From Armatimonadota bacterium (GTDB lineage: Bacteria > Armatimonadota > Fimbriimonadia > Fimbriimonadales > Fimbriimonadaceae): a stretch of 10,917 bases of DNA. Each line of letters opens with the position of its first letter. The stretch's first letter is position 1. The notes below the pieces were generated by a model. That model did no database searches. It saw nothing but the letters and a program-made list of their open reading frames with translations, and had not been told where the DNA came from. Shown here in pieces: positions 1-5,250 of this stretch. The stretch lies in NCBI GenBank assembly GCA_023423495.1, contig JAFAFM010000192.1, positions 1 through 10,917 on the forward strand. The letters are read 5' to 3'. The translations under genes and the position numbers were made by a program.

Positions 1-8
1 TCTAACGA

Positions 9-752
9 TCAATGCTGGAGCCGCTCCGCGAGCGGCTCCACACCCTTCGTGATTTCTGAAGTTTGGGGTTCGTCGGTGACCAACTCGGCGATCCGTGCCG
101 CCGCCCGGTCCATGGTTTGAGATATCTTCCGATTTGTACTTCGCACGAGCGCCTTCATAGCGAAAAAAGCGACTGACCAAACCGTGATGGCAACTGCCGC
201 TATCATCAAAACTTTCATCCAAACCTCGATTGGCGAGTATTTGGATAGGCTTGCCGTTGTGATTAGCGTAACAAGAAGTGCGGGTAATAGCGTGGGCAAG
301 AAGCTAAGATGCGCAGCCGACTTTACTCGTAGGCTTGTGCGTCCATTCCTTTTTGCAACAGTTACGTTGCATTCAGCGAACCCCACCATGGATTTGTAGC
401 TGAGGGTGCTTCCTAGGGTGATCGACTGGGATCCGGGAGTCGAACTTGGTGTGAACTCTTCCAGGATAGCGGCGTAGTCTTCCTCGGGCAGATCACCCTC
501 GATCGTGCGTTCGAAAGTCCGTTCGAACTGGTTTTCATTACCCTCGTCGATCGCCGTCCAGTTATTAGTGGAGTGCATGGCGGACTCGATCGCCGCCGAA
601 TCGATGCCCAGCTCACTCGCTATTCGCCGTACCTCGGAAGAAGTAATCAGGCCGTGGGATTGTGAGCTTTGGCGTCCTTCCTTGACTTGGAGATCGGTCG
701 CCCGCCGGATAATGTCCGCAACCTGTTGCTCAGTGAAATGTCGTTCACTCAC
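9..752 (-). CDS. Two-TM membrane protein with N-terminal helical module, function unknown
   Basis: A 247-residue protein I cannot assign to a characterised family. Residues 5-60 form a charged helical module that ends in an 'RRIASELGID' stretch followed by an acidic/amide-rich linker. Modules like this (amphipathic helix, then a hinge and an 'ELGID' helix) are common at the N-terminus of uncharacterised bacterial membrane proteins. Residues about 100-147 look beta-rich. Two hydrophobic segments lie at about 148-168 and 177-200, separated by a very short loop, so both ends should face the same side, probably the cytoplasm. A charged C-terminal helix follows. The start is GTG at 752; there is no Shine-Dalgarno, but TAGACT ends 6 nt upstream, suggesting a leaderless start. 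It is the last gene of the leftmost minus-strand block. That it is a real gene is fairly certain; its function is open. Confidence 0.8.
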   Translation of the reverse strand: MSERHFTEQQVADIIRRATDLQVKEGRQSSQSHGLITSSEVRRIASELGIDSAAIESAMHSTNNWTAIDEGNENQFERTFERTIEGDLPEEDYAAILEEFTPSSTPGSQSITLGSTLSYKSMVGFAECNVTVAKRNGRTSLRVKSAAHLSFLPTLLPALLVTLITTASLSKYSPIEVWMKVLMIAAVAITVWSVAFFAMKALVRSTNRKISQTMDRAAARIAELVTDEPQTSEITKGVEPLAERLQH

Positions 753-758
753 GGCTAC

Positions 759-764
759 AGTCTA
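759..764 (-). promoter_or_regulatory. Candidate -10 hexamer of a leaderless start
   Basis: TAGACT is followed by 6 nt and the GTG start codon at 752. TANNNT placed this close to a start codon is the signature of leaderless transcripts known from Deinococcus-Thermus and Actinobacteria. I see no convincing -35, which weakens the call. Confidence 0.35.
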
Positions 765-797
765 CGACGTGTGGAGGAGGAACCCGGGCTAAAGCAG

Positions 798-829
798 AAA
801 GGGCCGCGAATTTACATGCGCGACCCTTT
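798..829 (-). terminator. Hairpin terminator of the metalloprotease gene
   Basis: AAAGGG-c-CGCG (798-808) pairs with CGCG-a-CCCTTT (819-829): ten base pairs with one mismatch around a 10-nt AT-rich loop, starting 15 nt past the stop codon of the minus-strand metalloprotease gene. The flanking A/T of the stem and the following TTTCTGCTTT on the minus strand make a modest U-tract. Confidence 0.6.
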
Positions 830-843
830 GGGTAATTTCGGAC

Positions 844-1653
844 CTAAGCCGCTTTCTTTTTTCGACGGCGAAGGATGTACGCCGCTCCCAGACCGAGTCC
901 AGCAATGGTAGCCGGCTCTGGAACAGCTTCCGGACCGTAGATCGCTTGGATGCCGGCAATGTCGTCAGCGTGGAGACTGCGGCGGCCACCACCGTAGAAG
1001 GCAAACATGACCGAATCTTCTTCTTCTGAGTGACCCAATCCAAGCGAATGTCCGACCTCGTGAAGCAGAACCGTGTAGAGGTCGAAGGTCAAGTCTCCCG
1101 TTGTGTCGAACGGGTTGTCGACCCAGTTTTCGAAGGCATCCATATGGACATCTCCACCAATTGTCCAACCTATGCTTCCGCCATTTGCTTCGGTATTTGG
1201 TTGAAATGCATGAGCAAGGACTCCGCCAGGCCCCCCAGAAGCAAAATTGACCAATCCGATTCGAATGTCTCCCAGGTGTCCGCCCGATGCCTGAGATGCA
1301 CCGCCGAAAACGTTGCCGTCGATGGCTTGGCCAAGGTTGACAAAGCCACTGACTGCTGCCCAGGTGTCAAATACTGAATTGATCATGGCGACTTCTTCGG
1401 CAAGGCCAGCGCCGCCCAAAAGATTTCCGAAATAGTCAGTAAGATCGCCATCATGTGGATCGAAACCCGCCATTCCAAGCCCCGAACCCATGATCGACCA
1501 AGTTGCCGAACCGGCAGTTCCGAGGTTCCCCAGATTGTTGGTGGCTTGGTTAGGACCCATCGCCCACTTCGTTCCAAGAAGAGAATAACTAAATGCGGAA
1601 CCAAGTAGGCCAACAAACACACAAGCAACCGCCGCGACACGCAAATATCTCAT
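844..1653 (-). CDS. Matrixin-like zinc metalloprotease with PEP-CTERM sorting signal
   Basis: An exported zinc protease of the matrixin/M10-like metzincin group. From the ATG at 1653 it is 269 residues: a signal peptide (about 1-22), a Gly/Ala-rich region, then the complete metzincin site HEVGHSLGLGH at about 198-208, whose three histidines bind zinc and whose Glu is catalytic. A Met in 'SVMFAFY' (about 216) fits the Met-turn, and 'DDIAGIQAIYG' is the usual matrixin end. The C-terminus has VPEPAT (about 244-249), a short hydrophobic helix and a basic RRRKKK tail, which is a PEP-CTERM signal processed by an exosortase; the mature protein should be surface-bound or exopolysaccharide-associated. 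The reading frame opens at TTG 1659, but ATG 1653 lies 10 nt after GGAG (1664-1667) and is preferred. Substrate unknown. No exosortase is in the window. Confidence 0.92.
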   Translation of the reverse strand: MRYLRVAAVACVFVGLLGSAFSYSLLGTKWAMGPNQATNNLGNLGTAGSATWSIMGSGLGMAGFDPHDGDLTDYFGNLLGGAGLAEEVAMINSVFDTWAAVSGFVNLGQAIDGNVFGGASQASGGHLGDIRIGLVNFASGGPGGVLAHAFQPNTEANGGSIGWTIGGDVHMDAFENWVDNPFDTTGDLTFDLYTVLLHEVGHSLGLGHSEEEDSVMFAFYGGGRRSLHADDIAGIQAIYGPEAVPEPATIAGLGLGAAYILRRRKKKAA

Positions 1654-1682
1654 TTTCAAAAATCTCCGATCAAATGTAATTG

Positions 1683-1702
1683 GGATAAAGATTAATCTAT
1701 CC
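1683..1702. promoter_or_regulatory. Dyad-symmetric candidate operator upstream of the metalloprotease
   Basis: A perfect 10-bp palindrome AGATTAATCT (1689-1698) is flanked by GGAT (1683-1686) and ATCC (1699-1702), giving an imperfect dyad with a two-base asymmetry. It lies 30-50 bp upstream of the ATG at 1653 and overlaps possible -10 hexamers on the minus strand (TAGATT, TAATCT). A regulator site or the promoter itself is possible; nothing identifies the regulator. Confidence 0.3.
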
Positions 1703-1743
1703 TCGCATCTTTGTCGCAGGGAAGATCAAGAAACTCGCAATAT

Positions 1744-2352
1744 CTACAGGTCGAAAGTGCTTCTTAACCGGTTTAGCCTCAAAAGTAGGTGCTTCTTGAC
1801 ATCCGGCCATTCCGTTTGAAGAATGCTAAACATGACGGTGTCGCGAACACTTCCATCTCTTCTTGCTGCGTGATGACGAATAATGCCATCCTTCTTTGCA
1901 CCCAGTGCGGCGATGGCTCGCTGAGAATTAAAATTAAAGTTATCTGTACGAAATCCCACGACTTTGCAGGAAAGCTGGTCAAATGCGTATTCAAGCAAAC
2001 ATAGCTTGCATGCCGTGTTCACATAGGATTTCTGAAAGCGTTTGGCGTACCAGGTATAGCCGATTTCCACACGATCGATCTCAGGCACGATGTCGTGGTA
2101 GCGCGTCGTGCCGATGATCTTTCCCGTCGCGTCAAACCTCACAACCCACGGCAGCATGTGTCCGGCTTCCTGGCCCTGCAATGCTTTCTCGGTATAGGAA
2201 CCCACGTCTTCCACCTTCGGCACCTGGGTGTACCAAAGATTCCAAAGTTCACCATCCTCGACGGCACGAACGAGGTCGTATCTGTGATCCACCGACAAGG
2301 GAATGAGGGTAACTCCGTGGTTTGAGAGGGTAACAGGCGACAGCGAAATCAC
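1744..2352 (-). CDS. GNAT N-acetyltransferase, RimJ/RimL-like (COG1670 type)
   Basis: A 202-residue acetyl-CoA-dependent N-acetyltransferase. The N-terminus 'PVTLSNHGVTLIPLS' matches the opening strand of RimJ/RimL-type GNATs. The core 'VEIGYTWYAKRFQKSYVNTACKL' region (about 95-117) is motif A as seen in the subgroup where the classic Q/RxxGxG/A loop is replaced by 'QxxxVNTxxK'. 'RTDNFNFNSQRAIAALGAKKDGIIRHH' (135-161) is the Asn-containing motif B, and 'RDTVMFSILQTEWP' (170-183) the family's ending. Substrate is not predictable: relatives acetylate protein N-termini, antibiotics or small amines. The start is GTG at 2352 with no clear Shine-Dalgarno. It follows the carbonic anhydrase on the same strand with a 53-nt gap and no evident terminator, so co-transcription is possible. 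Confidence 0.88.
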   Translation of the reverse strand: MISLSPVTLSNHGVTLIPLSVDHRYDLVRAVEDGELWNLWYTQVPKVEDVGSYTEKALQGQEAGHMLPWVVRFDATGKIIGTTRYHDIVPEIDRVEIGYTWYAKRFQKSYVNTACKLCLLEYAFDQLSCKVVGFRTDNFNFNSQRAIAALGAKKDGIIRHHAARRDGSVRDTVMFSILQTEWPDVKKHLLLRLNRLRSTFDL

Positions 2353-2405
2353 CGCTCATTCTTGGCATATCACAACCGACCAGCCTGGGACCGTCGTCGC
2401 GCAGC

Positions 2406-2990
2406 TTAATCGGACACAACGATATGCACCTGTCCGGTGTCGACATCATAGTAGCCTGCCGCCAGTGAAATCCGTCCTTCCTGCAAAGCTTGTCGAACTG
2501 CGGAACTTTCATTTCGCAGATTTTCGACAGTTTGAATGGCATTCCGCTTAACGGATTCCAAGAAGAGATCCTCGACTTCGCGTTTTCGAACCTCGTTGAC
2601 CGCTTTTGCAACGTCATCTCGCAGGGATCCGCCTGCACCCTCAGCCCCGTCGATAACTTGCTTGATCGCCAGGCAGCGGGTATGTCCCATAACCACCACC
2701 AAGGGCACCTGAAGATTCGTGACTGCAATCTCCAGCATCCACTTCGCGCTATCGGATGCCACGTTCCCGGGCACCCGGCTAACAAACAGATTCGTTAATG
2801 GCTGGTCAAAGACAATTTCCGGGGTAACGCGTCCGTCGCTGCAAGCAACCACAGCAGCTTGGGGAGCTTGTCCGGTCGCCAAGCGTTCAATGATTTCCGG
2901 GGAATAGGTGTAATGGGATCCGCGCCCAGTACGAAATCGTTCGTTGCCTTCCAACAGCCGATCCAGGGCCTCTTTCGCTTTGTCGTTCAC
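2406..2990 (-). CDS. Beta-class carbonic anhydrase
   Basis: A zinc enzyme that interconverts CO2 and bicarbonate in the cytoplasm. Numbered from GTG 2990 (194 residues), the zinc and catalytic residues are present: Cys50, Asp52 and Arg54 in CSDGR, and His103 and Cys106 in GHTRC. The usual end 'YYDVDTGQVHIV' is also there. Departures from the family: CSDSR reads CSDGR, the RxAGN loop reads RVPGN, and the Gly normally following the second zinc Cys is Leu. The open frame extends to TTG 3065, but those 25 residues are not family-like. The 2990 start gives the typical 'AKEALDRLLEGNERF' beginning and has TACAAT (2999-3004) 8 nt upstream, so I prefer it. It also leaves a 114-bp divergent promoter region before the lipoprotein gene. 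Family assignment is firm; activity is likely. Confidence 0.9.
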   Translation of the reverse strand: MNDKAKEALDRLLEGNERFRTGRGSHYTYSPEIIERLATGQAPQAAVVACSDGRVTPEIVFDQPLTNLFVSRVPGNVASDSAKWMLEIAVTNLQVPLVVVMGHTRCLAIKQVIDGAEGAGGSLRDDVAKAVNEVRKREVEDLFLESVKRNAIQTVENLRNESSAVRQALQEGRISLAAGYYDVDTGQVHIVVSD

Positions 2991-2998
2991 AAAAATTG

Positions 2999-3004
2999 AT
3001 TGTA
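2999..3004 (-). promoter_or_regulatory. Candidate -10 hexamer of the carbonic anhydrase gene
   Basis: TACAAT matches five of six TATAAT positions and stops 8 nt before GTG 2990. With no Shine-Dalgarno between them, a leaderless or nearly leaderless transcript is suggested. It lies inside the longer open frame, so it also argues for the 2990 start over TTG 3065. No good -35 is seen. Confidence 0.4.
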
Positions 3005-3071
3005 CTTTGCCGCCAGGATCGGAACTGGGGATGTCGTCCAGAAATTCGAAACCTTCGTTTATCAATTTACG

Positions 3072-3086
3072 GGTCCATTTCGGACC
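3072..3086 (+). promoter_or_regulatory. Short GC-rich hairpin ahead of the lipoprotein ribosome binding site
   Basis: GGTCC (3072-3076) and GGACC (3082-3086) pair around the loop ATTTC, 7 nt before the AGGAG Shine-Dalgarno. It could be a leader hairpin or a small operator; five base pairs may also arise by chance. Confidence 0.25.
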
Positions 3087-3093
3087 TTGATAC

Positions 3094-3098
3094 AGGAG
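3094..3098 (+). promoter_or_regulatory. Ribosome binding site fixing the lipoprotein start
   Basis: AGGAG lies 6 nt before ATG 3105. A second in-frame ATG at 3099 overlaps the Shine-Dalgarno and is therefore excluded, as is the upstream extension of the frame to 3000, which runs through the divergent promoter region. Confidence 0.7.
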
Positions 3099-3104
3099 AT
3101 GCCA

Positions 3105-3296
3105 ATGCTTAAGAAAGGATTAATCTGTCTTTGCGCCTTGTCGGCAATGATCGGTTGCACGGTCGTTGACGACGATACGCCCGATACCACGGTAGTGGAT
3201 CCACCCGACACAACAGTTATCAACCCACCCGATAACAACACAAACATCAAGGTCACCCCTCCGGCTGGCGGCGGTGCCGTCACTACAACAGGTTAG
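3105..3296 (+). CDS. Tiny lipoprotein with an eight-residue Pro-Asp-Thr repeat
   Basis: A 63-residue protein with a basic N-terminus (MLKKG), a hydrophobic segment and a lipobox-like AMIGC with the lipidated Cys at position 18. The mature 46 residues begin with an acidic stretch, then carry an eight-residue unit repeated about three times from residue 26 (PDTTVVDP, PDTTVINP, then a degenerate PDNNTNIK), and end in a Pro/Gly/Thr-rich tail. The corresponding DNA repeats run with a 24-nt period from 3180 to 3251. This composition suggests a disordered, extended peptide tethered to the membrane rather than an enzyme. The Shine-Dalgarno is strong and a terminator hairpin follows seven bases after the stop. 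It is easily missed because of its length. Function unknown; at -3 the lipobox has Met instead of Leu, a tolerated but less usual residue. Confidence 0.75.
   Translation: MLKKGLICLCALSAMIGCTVVDDDTPDTTVVDPPDTTVINPPDNNTNIKVTPPAGGGAVTTTG
3180..3251 (+). repeat. 24-nt in-frame tandem repeat within the lipoprotein gene
   Basis: Three units (3180-3203, 3204-3227, 3228-3251) encode PDTTVVDP, PDTTVINP and a decayed PDNNTNIK. The first two units are similar at the protein level but diverged at third codon positions, so the repeat is old and selected for at the protein level rather than a recent slippage product. Confidence 0.6.
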
Positions 3297-3302
3297 TGTT
3301 TG

Positions 3303-3324
3303 TGGGCCCGTGTAAACGGGCCCA
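3303..3324. terminator. Bidirectional terminator between the lipoprotein and stress-protein genes
   Basis: TGGGCCCGT (3303-3311) and ACGGGCCCA (3316-3324) form a perfect nine-pair stem closed by GTAA, a GNRA tetraloop. The stem can extend by a G-T and two further A-T pairs. It sits between two convergent genes, 6 nt after one stop and 9 nt from the other, so it can end transcripts from both sides. The U-tracts are weak in both directions (TAATGTTTGT on plus, CAAACACTAA on minus). Confidence 0.75.
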
Positions 3325-3333
3325 TAATGTTTG

Positions 3334-3870
3334 TCAGTAGCTTCTGCTCCCGGCATGGGTCGGGCCTAGAATCTGGTAGACCGAAGCAGGATTTGGCACC
3401 TTGCTGGTATCCACTATCACCACGACTCCACCGGTGTTCAAACGCTGCTCGTACCGATGCGCGTCTTCTTCGGTTACTCCATATTTCATCAGCAGCCCGG
3501 CAATACCTCCAGCAGTTGCCCCGATGATCGCGCCTGAAGCGGCCGCTCCGCCGGCAAGTCCAAGCGAGGATGCCAGTGCGCCTGCAGTGATAAACGGTCC
3601 AACACCCGGAATCATGAAGGCAGCCAGCCCGAATAGAGCTCCAACCGTGCCACCAGCAAGAGCGCCTTTCGCCATTCCGGTTGCCGCATTATCGGCATGG
3701 GTTTCCGCATTCGACCCGTCTGGATGAGTTGTAACCACTTCACCATCCTTTCTCGCCAATACAGAAATGGCGTTATCGGGGACTCCACTACGTCGGAGTT
3801 CAGAAACACATTGTTCAGCCGCCATTCTGTTCTCGAAGCTCTCGGAAACAATTGGATTCGTATTTGCCAT
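3334..3870 (-). CDS. General stress protein 17M/YflT-like protein with glycine-zipper region
   Basis: A 178-residue protein of the YflT (heat-induced stress protein/general stress protein 17M) type. Residues 6-48 give the first half of the domain ('SFENRMAAEQCVSELRRSG' and 'NAISVLAR'). A hydrophobic Gly/Ala-rich stretch at 66-127 with repeated GxxxG spacing is a glycine-zipper that probably inserts in or associates with membrane. Residues 128-170 ('YGVTEEDAHRYEQRL', 'GGVVVIVDT') complete the domain. The pattern of a stress-domain split by a glycine-rich insert is widespread in bacteria; its molecular role is not known. A strong Shine-Dalgarno GAGGAGG (3876-3882) lies 5 nt before the ATG. It is transcribed away from the Tat/ankyrin gene, across a region holding a LexA-box-like palindrome. 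Confidence 0.85.
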   Translation of the reverse strand: MANTNPIVSESFENRMAAEQCVSELRRSGVPDNAISVLARKDGEVVTTHPDGSNAETHADNAATGMAKGALAGGTVGALFGLAAFMIPGVGPFITAGALASSLGLAGGAAASGAIIGATAGGIAGLLMKYGVTEEDAHRYEQRLNTGGVVVIVDTSKVPNPASVYQILGPTHAGSRSY

Positions 3871-3905
3871 AAGGTCCTCCTCGGGCCGTCAAGCCTGGTT
3901 CTCCT

Positions 3906-3911
3906 TTGACA
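3906..3911 (+). promoter_or_regulatory. Candidate -35 element TTGACA
   Basis: An exact TTGACA in the divergent intergenic region, pointing towards the Tat/ankyrin gene. At 17-bp spacing the expected -10 position (3929-3934) is poor, and it would overlap the palindrome at 3922-3933, so this is a candidate only. Confidence 0.3.
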
Positions 3912-3921
3912 AATTTAATGT

Positions 3922-3933
3922 GAACAGCTGTTC
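3922..3933. promoter_or_regulatory. LexA/SOS-box-like palindrome GAAC-N4-GTTC
   Basis: A perfect 12-bp palindrome, GAACAGCTGTTC. It fits the core GAAC-N4-GTTC of the Gram-positive-type LexA (DinR/Cheo) box and is followed by G at 3934 as in the extended consensus, though the 5' flank is T rather than C. It lies 52 bp upstream of the stress-protein start and 20 bp upstream of the Tat/ankyrin start, where it could repress both. Reading the window by eye I found no second exact match. Another palindrome-binding repressor is equally possible. Confidence 0.45.
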
Positions 3934-3953
3934 GCTAGGAAATCTGGCTTAAC

Positions 3954-4550
3954 ATGATTGGTATGAGGCGCGATATCTCTAGAAGGGCGTTACTGATCGG
4001 AGCGGGTGCATCAATTTTGACTCCGACAACTCTGGGTCAAGGAGAACAGAAGCTTCCGAAAGAAGCGACTTTCACACGGGATTATCCAGAGCCGGGTTTC
4101 AAGCCAAGTTGGAGCAAGCCCCAGCTCAACCGGCAGCTCATTCAAGACTTTGTGATATTTGCCCACTCGGATATAGACATGACGAAGAAGCTTCTCGATC
4201 GCGAGCCCATGCTAGTGAACGCCTTCATGGATTGGGGAGCGGGCGACTGGGAATCCGGGCTGGGTGGCGCTTCTCACATGGGACGCCGCGACATTGTCGA
4301 ACTCCTATTGGAGCGTGGCGCACGGATGGACATATTCTGTGCGGCGATGATGGGCCAGCTAGCCGCTGTAAAGTCGTTTTTAACCCTCCAGCCCAAATTC
4401 ATCGATTGCCGCGGTCCACACGGCTTTACCTTGCACTTCCATGGTCAACTTGCGGGTAAAGATGCCAAGGAGATGGTTGATTATCTCCAATCAGTTAAAC
4501 GCATCGAGTTAAAGCCGAACCCCTTTGTAAAGAGCCCGCCGCCAGAGTAG
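3954..4550 (+). CDS. Tat-exported ankyrin-repeat protein
   Basis: A 198-residue protein with a twin-arginine leader: basic MRRD, then SRRALLIGAGA (residues 9-19) and a modest hydrophobic core ending near 'TLGQG'. The Tat route implies export in a folded state. The mature part has three ankyrin-like helices-turn units: about 63-95 ('HSDIDMTKKLLDREP'), 98-127 ('ASHMGRRDIVELLLERGA') and 128-165 ('AAMMGQLAAVKSFLTLQP', 'GFTLHFHGQLAG'). Ankyrin repeats bind proteins, so a periplasmic binding partner is likely but unknown. The start at ATG 3954 has AGGAA (3937-3941) 12 nt upstream, rather far; ATG 3963 is the alternative and would shorten the protein by three residues. Divergent from the stress gene. 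Family is clear; role unknown. Confidence 0.85.
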   Translation: MIGMRRDISRRALLIGAGASILTPTTLGQGEQKLPKEATFTRDYPEPGFKPSWSKPQLNRQLIQDFVIFAHSDIDMTKKLLDREPMLVNAFMDWGAGDWESGLGGASHMGRRDIVELLLERGARMDIFCAAMMGQLAAVKSFLTLQPKFIDCRGPHGFTLHFHGQLAGKDAKEMVDYLQSVKRIELKPNPFVKSPPPE

Positions 4551-4564
4551 GACTTACAACTTTC

Positions 4565-4597
4565 GGCCACTACCAGCTGAACTCGATGGTAGTGGCC
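4565..4597. terminator. Bidirectional terminator between the ankyrin and CuAO-N-like genes
   Basis: GGCCACTACCA (4565-4575) and TGGTAGTGGCC (4587-4597) make a perfect 11-pair stem with an 11-nt loop, in the 65-bp gap between two convergent stop codons. Flanking TTT upstream and AAAAATT downstream give A/T tails on both sides (AAAAATT lies after the stem on plus; GAAAGTT on minus), so the U-tract is poor in the plus direction. The convergent placement and stem perfection support a shared terminator. Confidence 0.75.
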
Positions 4598-4615
4598 AAA
4601 AATTCTAAGTTAACG

Positions 4616-5026
4616 CTACTTCTTTGGTGGCCGAAGAACGTACCAGCCATTTTCCACGGAGATAATGTATCCGGTAGCATCTGCCACGAACTTTAGCGGC
4701 ACATAAATCCGATTTTTGAAGATGAGAGGAGCTTCCTCCATCGTCATTGCTTTTTCATTAACGGTCGCTGTGCGGCTGTTCAAAACCACGTCGAATCGCT
4801 TACCACCTTTCCACCCGGTCAAAGTTTGATTTGCAAGATCCCACCGCATGGTCCCGTCCATCGCCAGAAGCATGCTGCGAACCGGCACCATCGTCACGCC
4901 ACGAACTTCACGAGGTTCCGCATCGAAGGCAACTACTTTATGTTCCACTTTTACCTTTACGGGTTTTTGGGCGAAAGAACTTACAAGGAGCGCCAGCATT
5001 AGAAAGAGAATAGAGAGCACTTTCAT
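4616..5026 (-). CDS. Secreted copper-amine-oxidase N-terminal-like domain protein
   Basis: A 136-residue protein with a signal peptide at 1-19 ('FLMLALLVSSFA', cleavage before QKP). The rest is a single copper amine oxidase N-terminal-like (stalk) domain: 'GVTMVPVRSMLLAMDGTMRWD' (43-63), the beta pair around 'VLNSRTATVNEKAM', and 'IYVPLKFVADATGY' (107-120), which is the family's recurring VPLRFVAEALG-type helix. The domain occurs in exported and cell-wall proteins, usually as a binding or scaffolding module; the catalytic amine oxidase domain is absent, so it is not an oxidase. Start ATG 5026 has no clear Shine-Dalgarno. Its 3' end faces the ankyrin gene across a terminator. Confidence 0.85.
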   Translation of the reverse strand: MKVLSILFLMLALLVSSFAQKPVKVKVEHKVVAFDAEPREVRGVTMVPVRSMLLAMDGTMRWDLANQTLTGWKGGKRFDVVLNSRTATVNEKAMTMEEAPLIFKNRIYVPLKFVADATGYIISVENGWYVLRPPKK

Positions 5027-5250
5027 AGGTTTTTCTTAGACGCAGGTTCTTGATAGAAGGAACGGTTGGGCGATAATGCACTCGTAATAGAATCAGACAG
5101 CAATTTGGCGAAGACAGCTATCAGTTCACATAACTGCTCGGCAAGTTGCCAAGAGTTCCGGAAAGCACGGATAGTACTCGGTGCATTGAGTTCGGGAACC
5201 GGATCAGGTCATGCTTCTTAAATAGAAGAACGATAGGAATAGGTGCAGCA
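5027..5250. other. Divergent intergenic region, 224 bp, no gene seen
   Basis: No supportable reading frame and no RNA gene are visible. It holds the promoters of the CuAO-N-like gene (minus) and the NTF2-like gene (plus). A short CTTCT-TAAAT-AGAAG hairpin (5214-5228) lies just upstream of the plus-strand ribosome binding site; five A/T-rich pairs make it weak. Confidence 0.5.
5146..5175 (+). promoter_or_regulatory. Candidate sigma70-type promoter for the NTF2-like gene
   Basis: TTGCCA (5146-5151) and GATAGT (5170-5175) with an 18-bp spacer match the consensus at five and four of six positions. The transcript would have a leader of about 70 nt before ATG 5251. Confidence 0.3.

Noticed and set aside
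519..526. GTTCGAAC-like palindrome inside the first gene
   Set aside because: It is a short palindrome within codons of a real gene, lacks the N4 spacer of the SOS core, and is not near a promoter.
920..930. GAACAGCTTC, resembling the palindrome at 3922
   Set aside because: It lies in the coding part of the metalloprotease gene and breaks the second half-site (CTTC rather than GTTC).
2249..2785. 178-codon minus-strand frame crossing the GNAT/carbonic anhydrase junction
   Set aside because: It spans two recognised genes out of frame and shows no family pattern.
2991..3065. Upstream extension of the carbonic anhydrase to TTG 3065
   Set aside because: The 25 extra residues do not look like the family, a good -10 (TACAAT) lies inside them, and the inner GTG gives the normal N-terminus.
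3000..3104. Upstream extension of the lipoprotein frame to 3000
   Set aside because: It would bury the signal peptide and run through the divergent promoter; ATG 3105 has an ideal Shine-Dalgarno.
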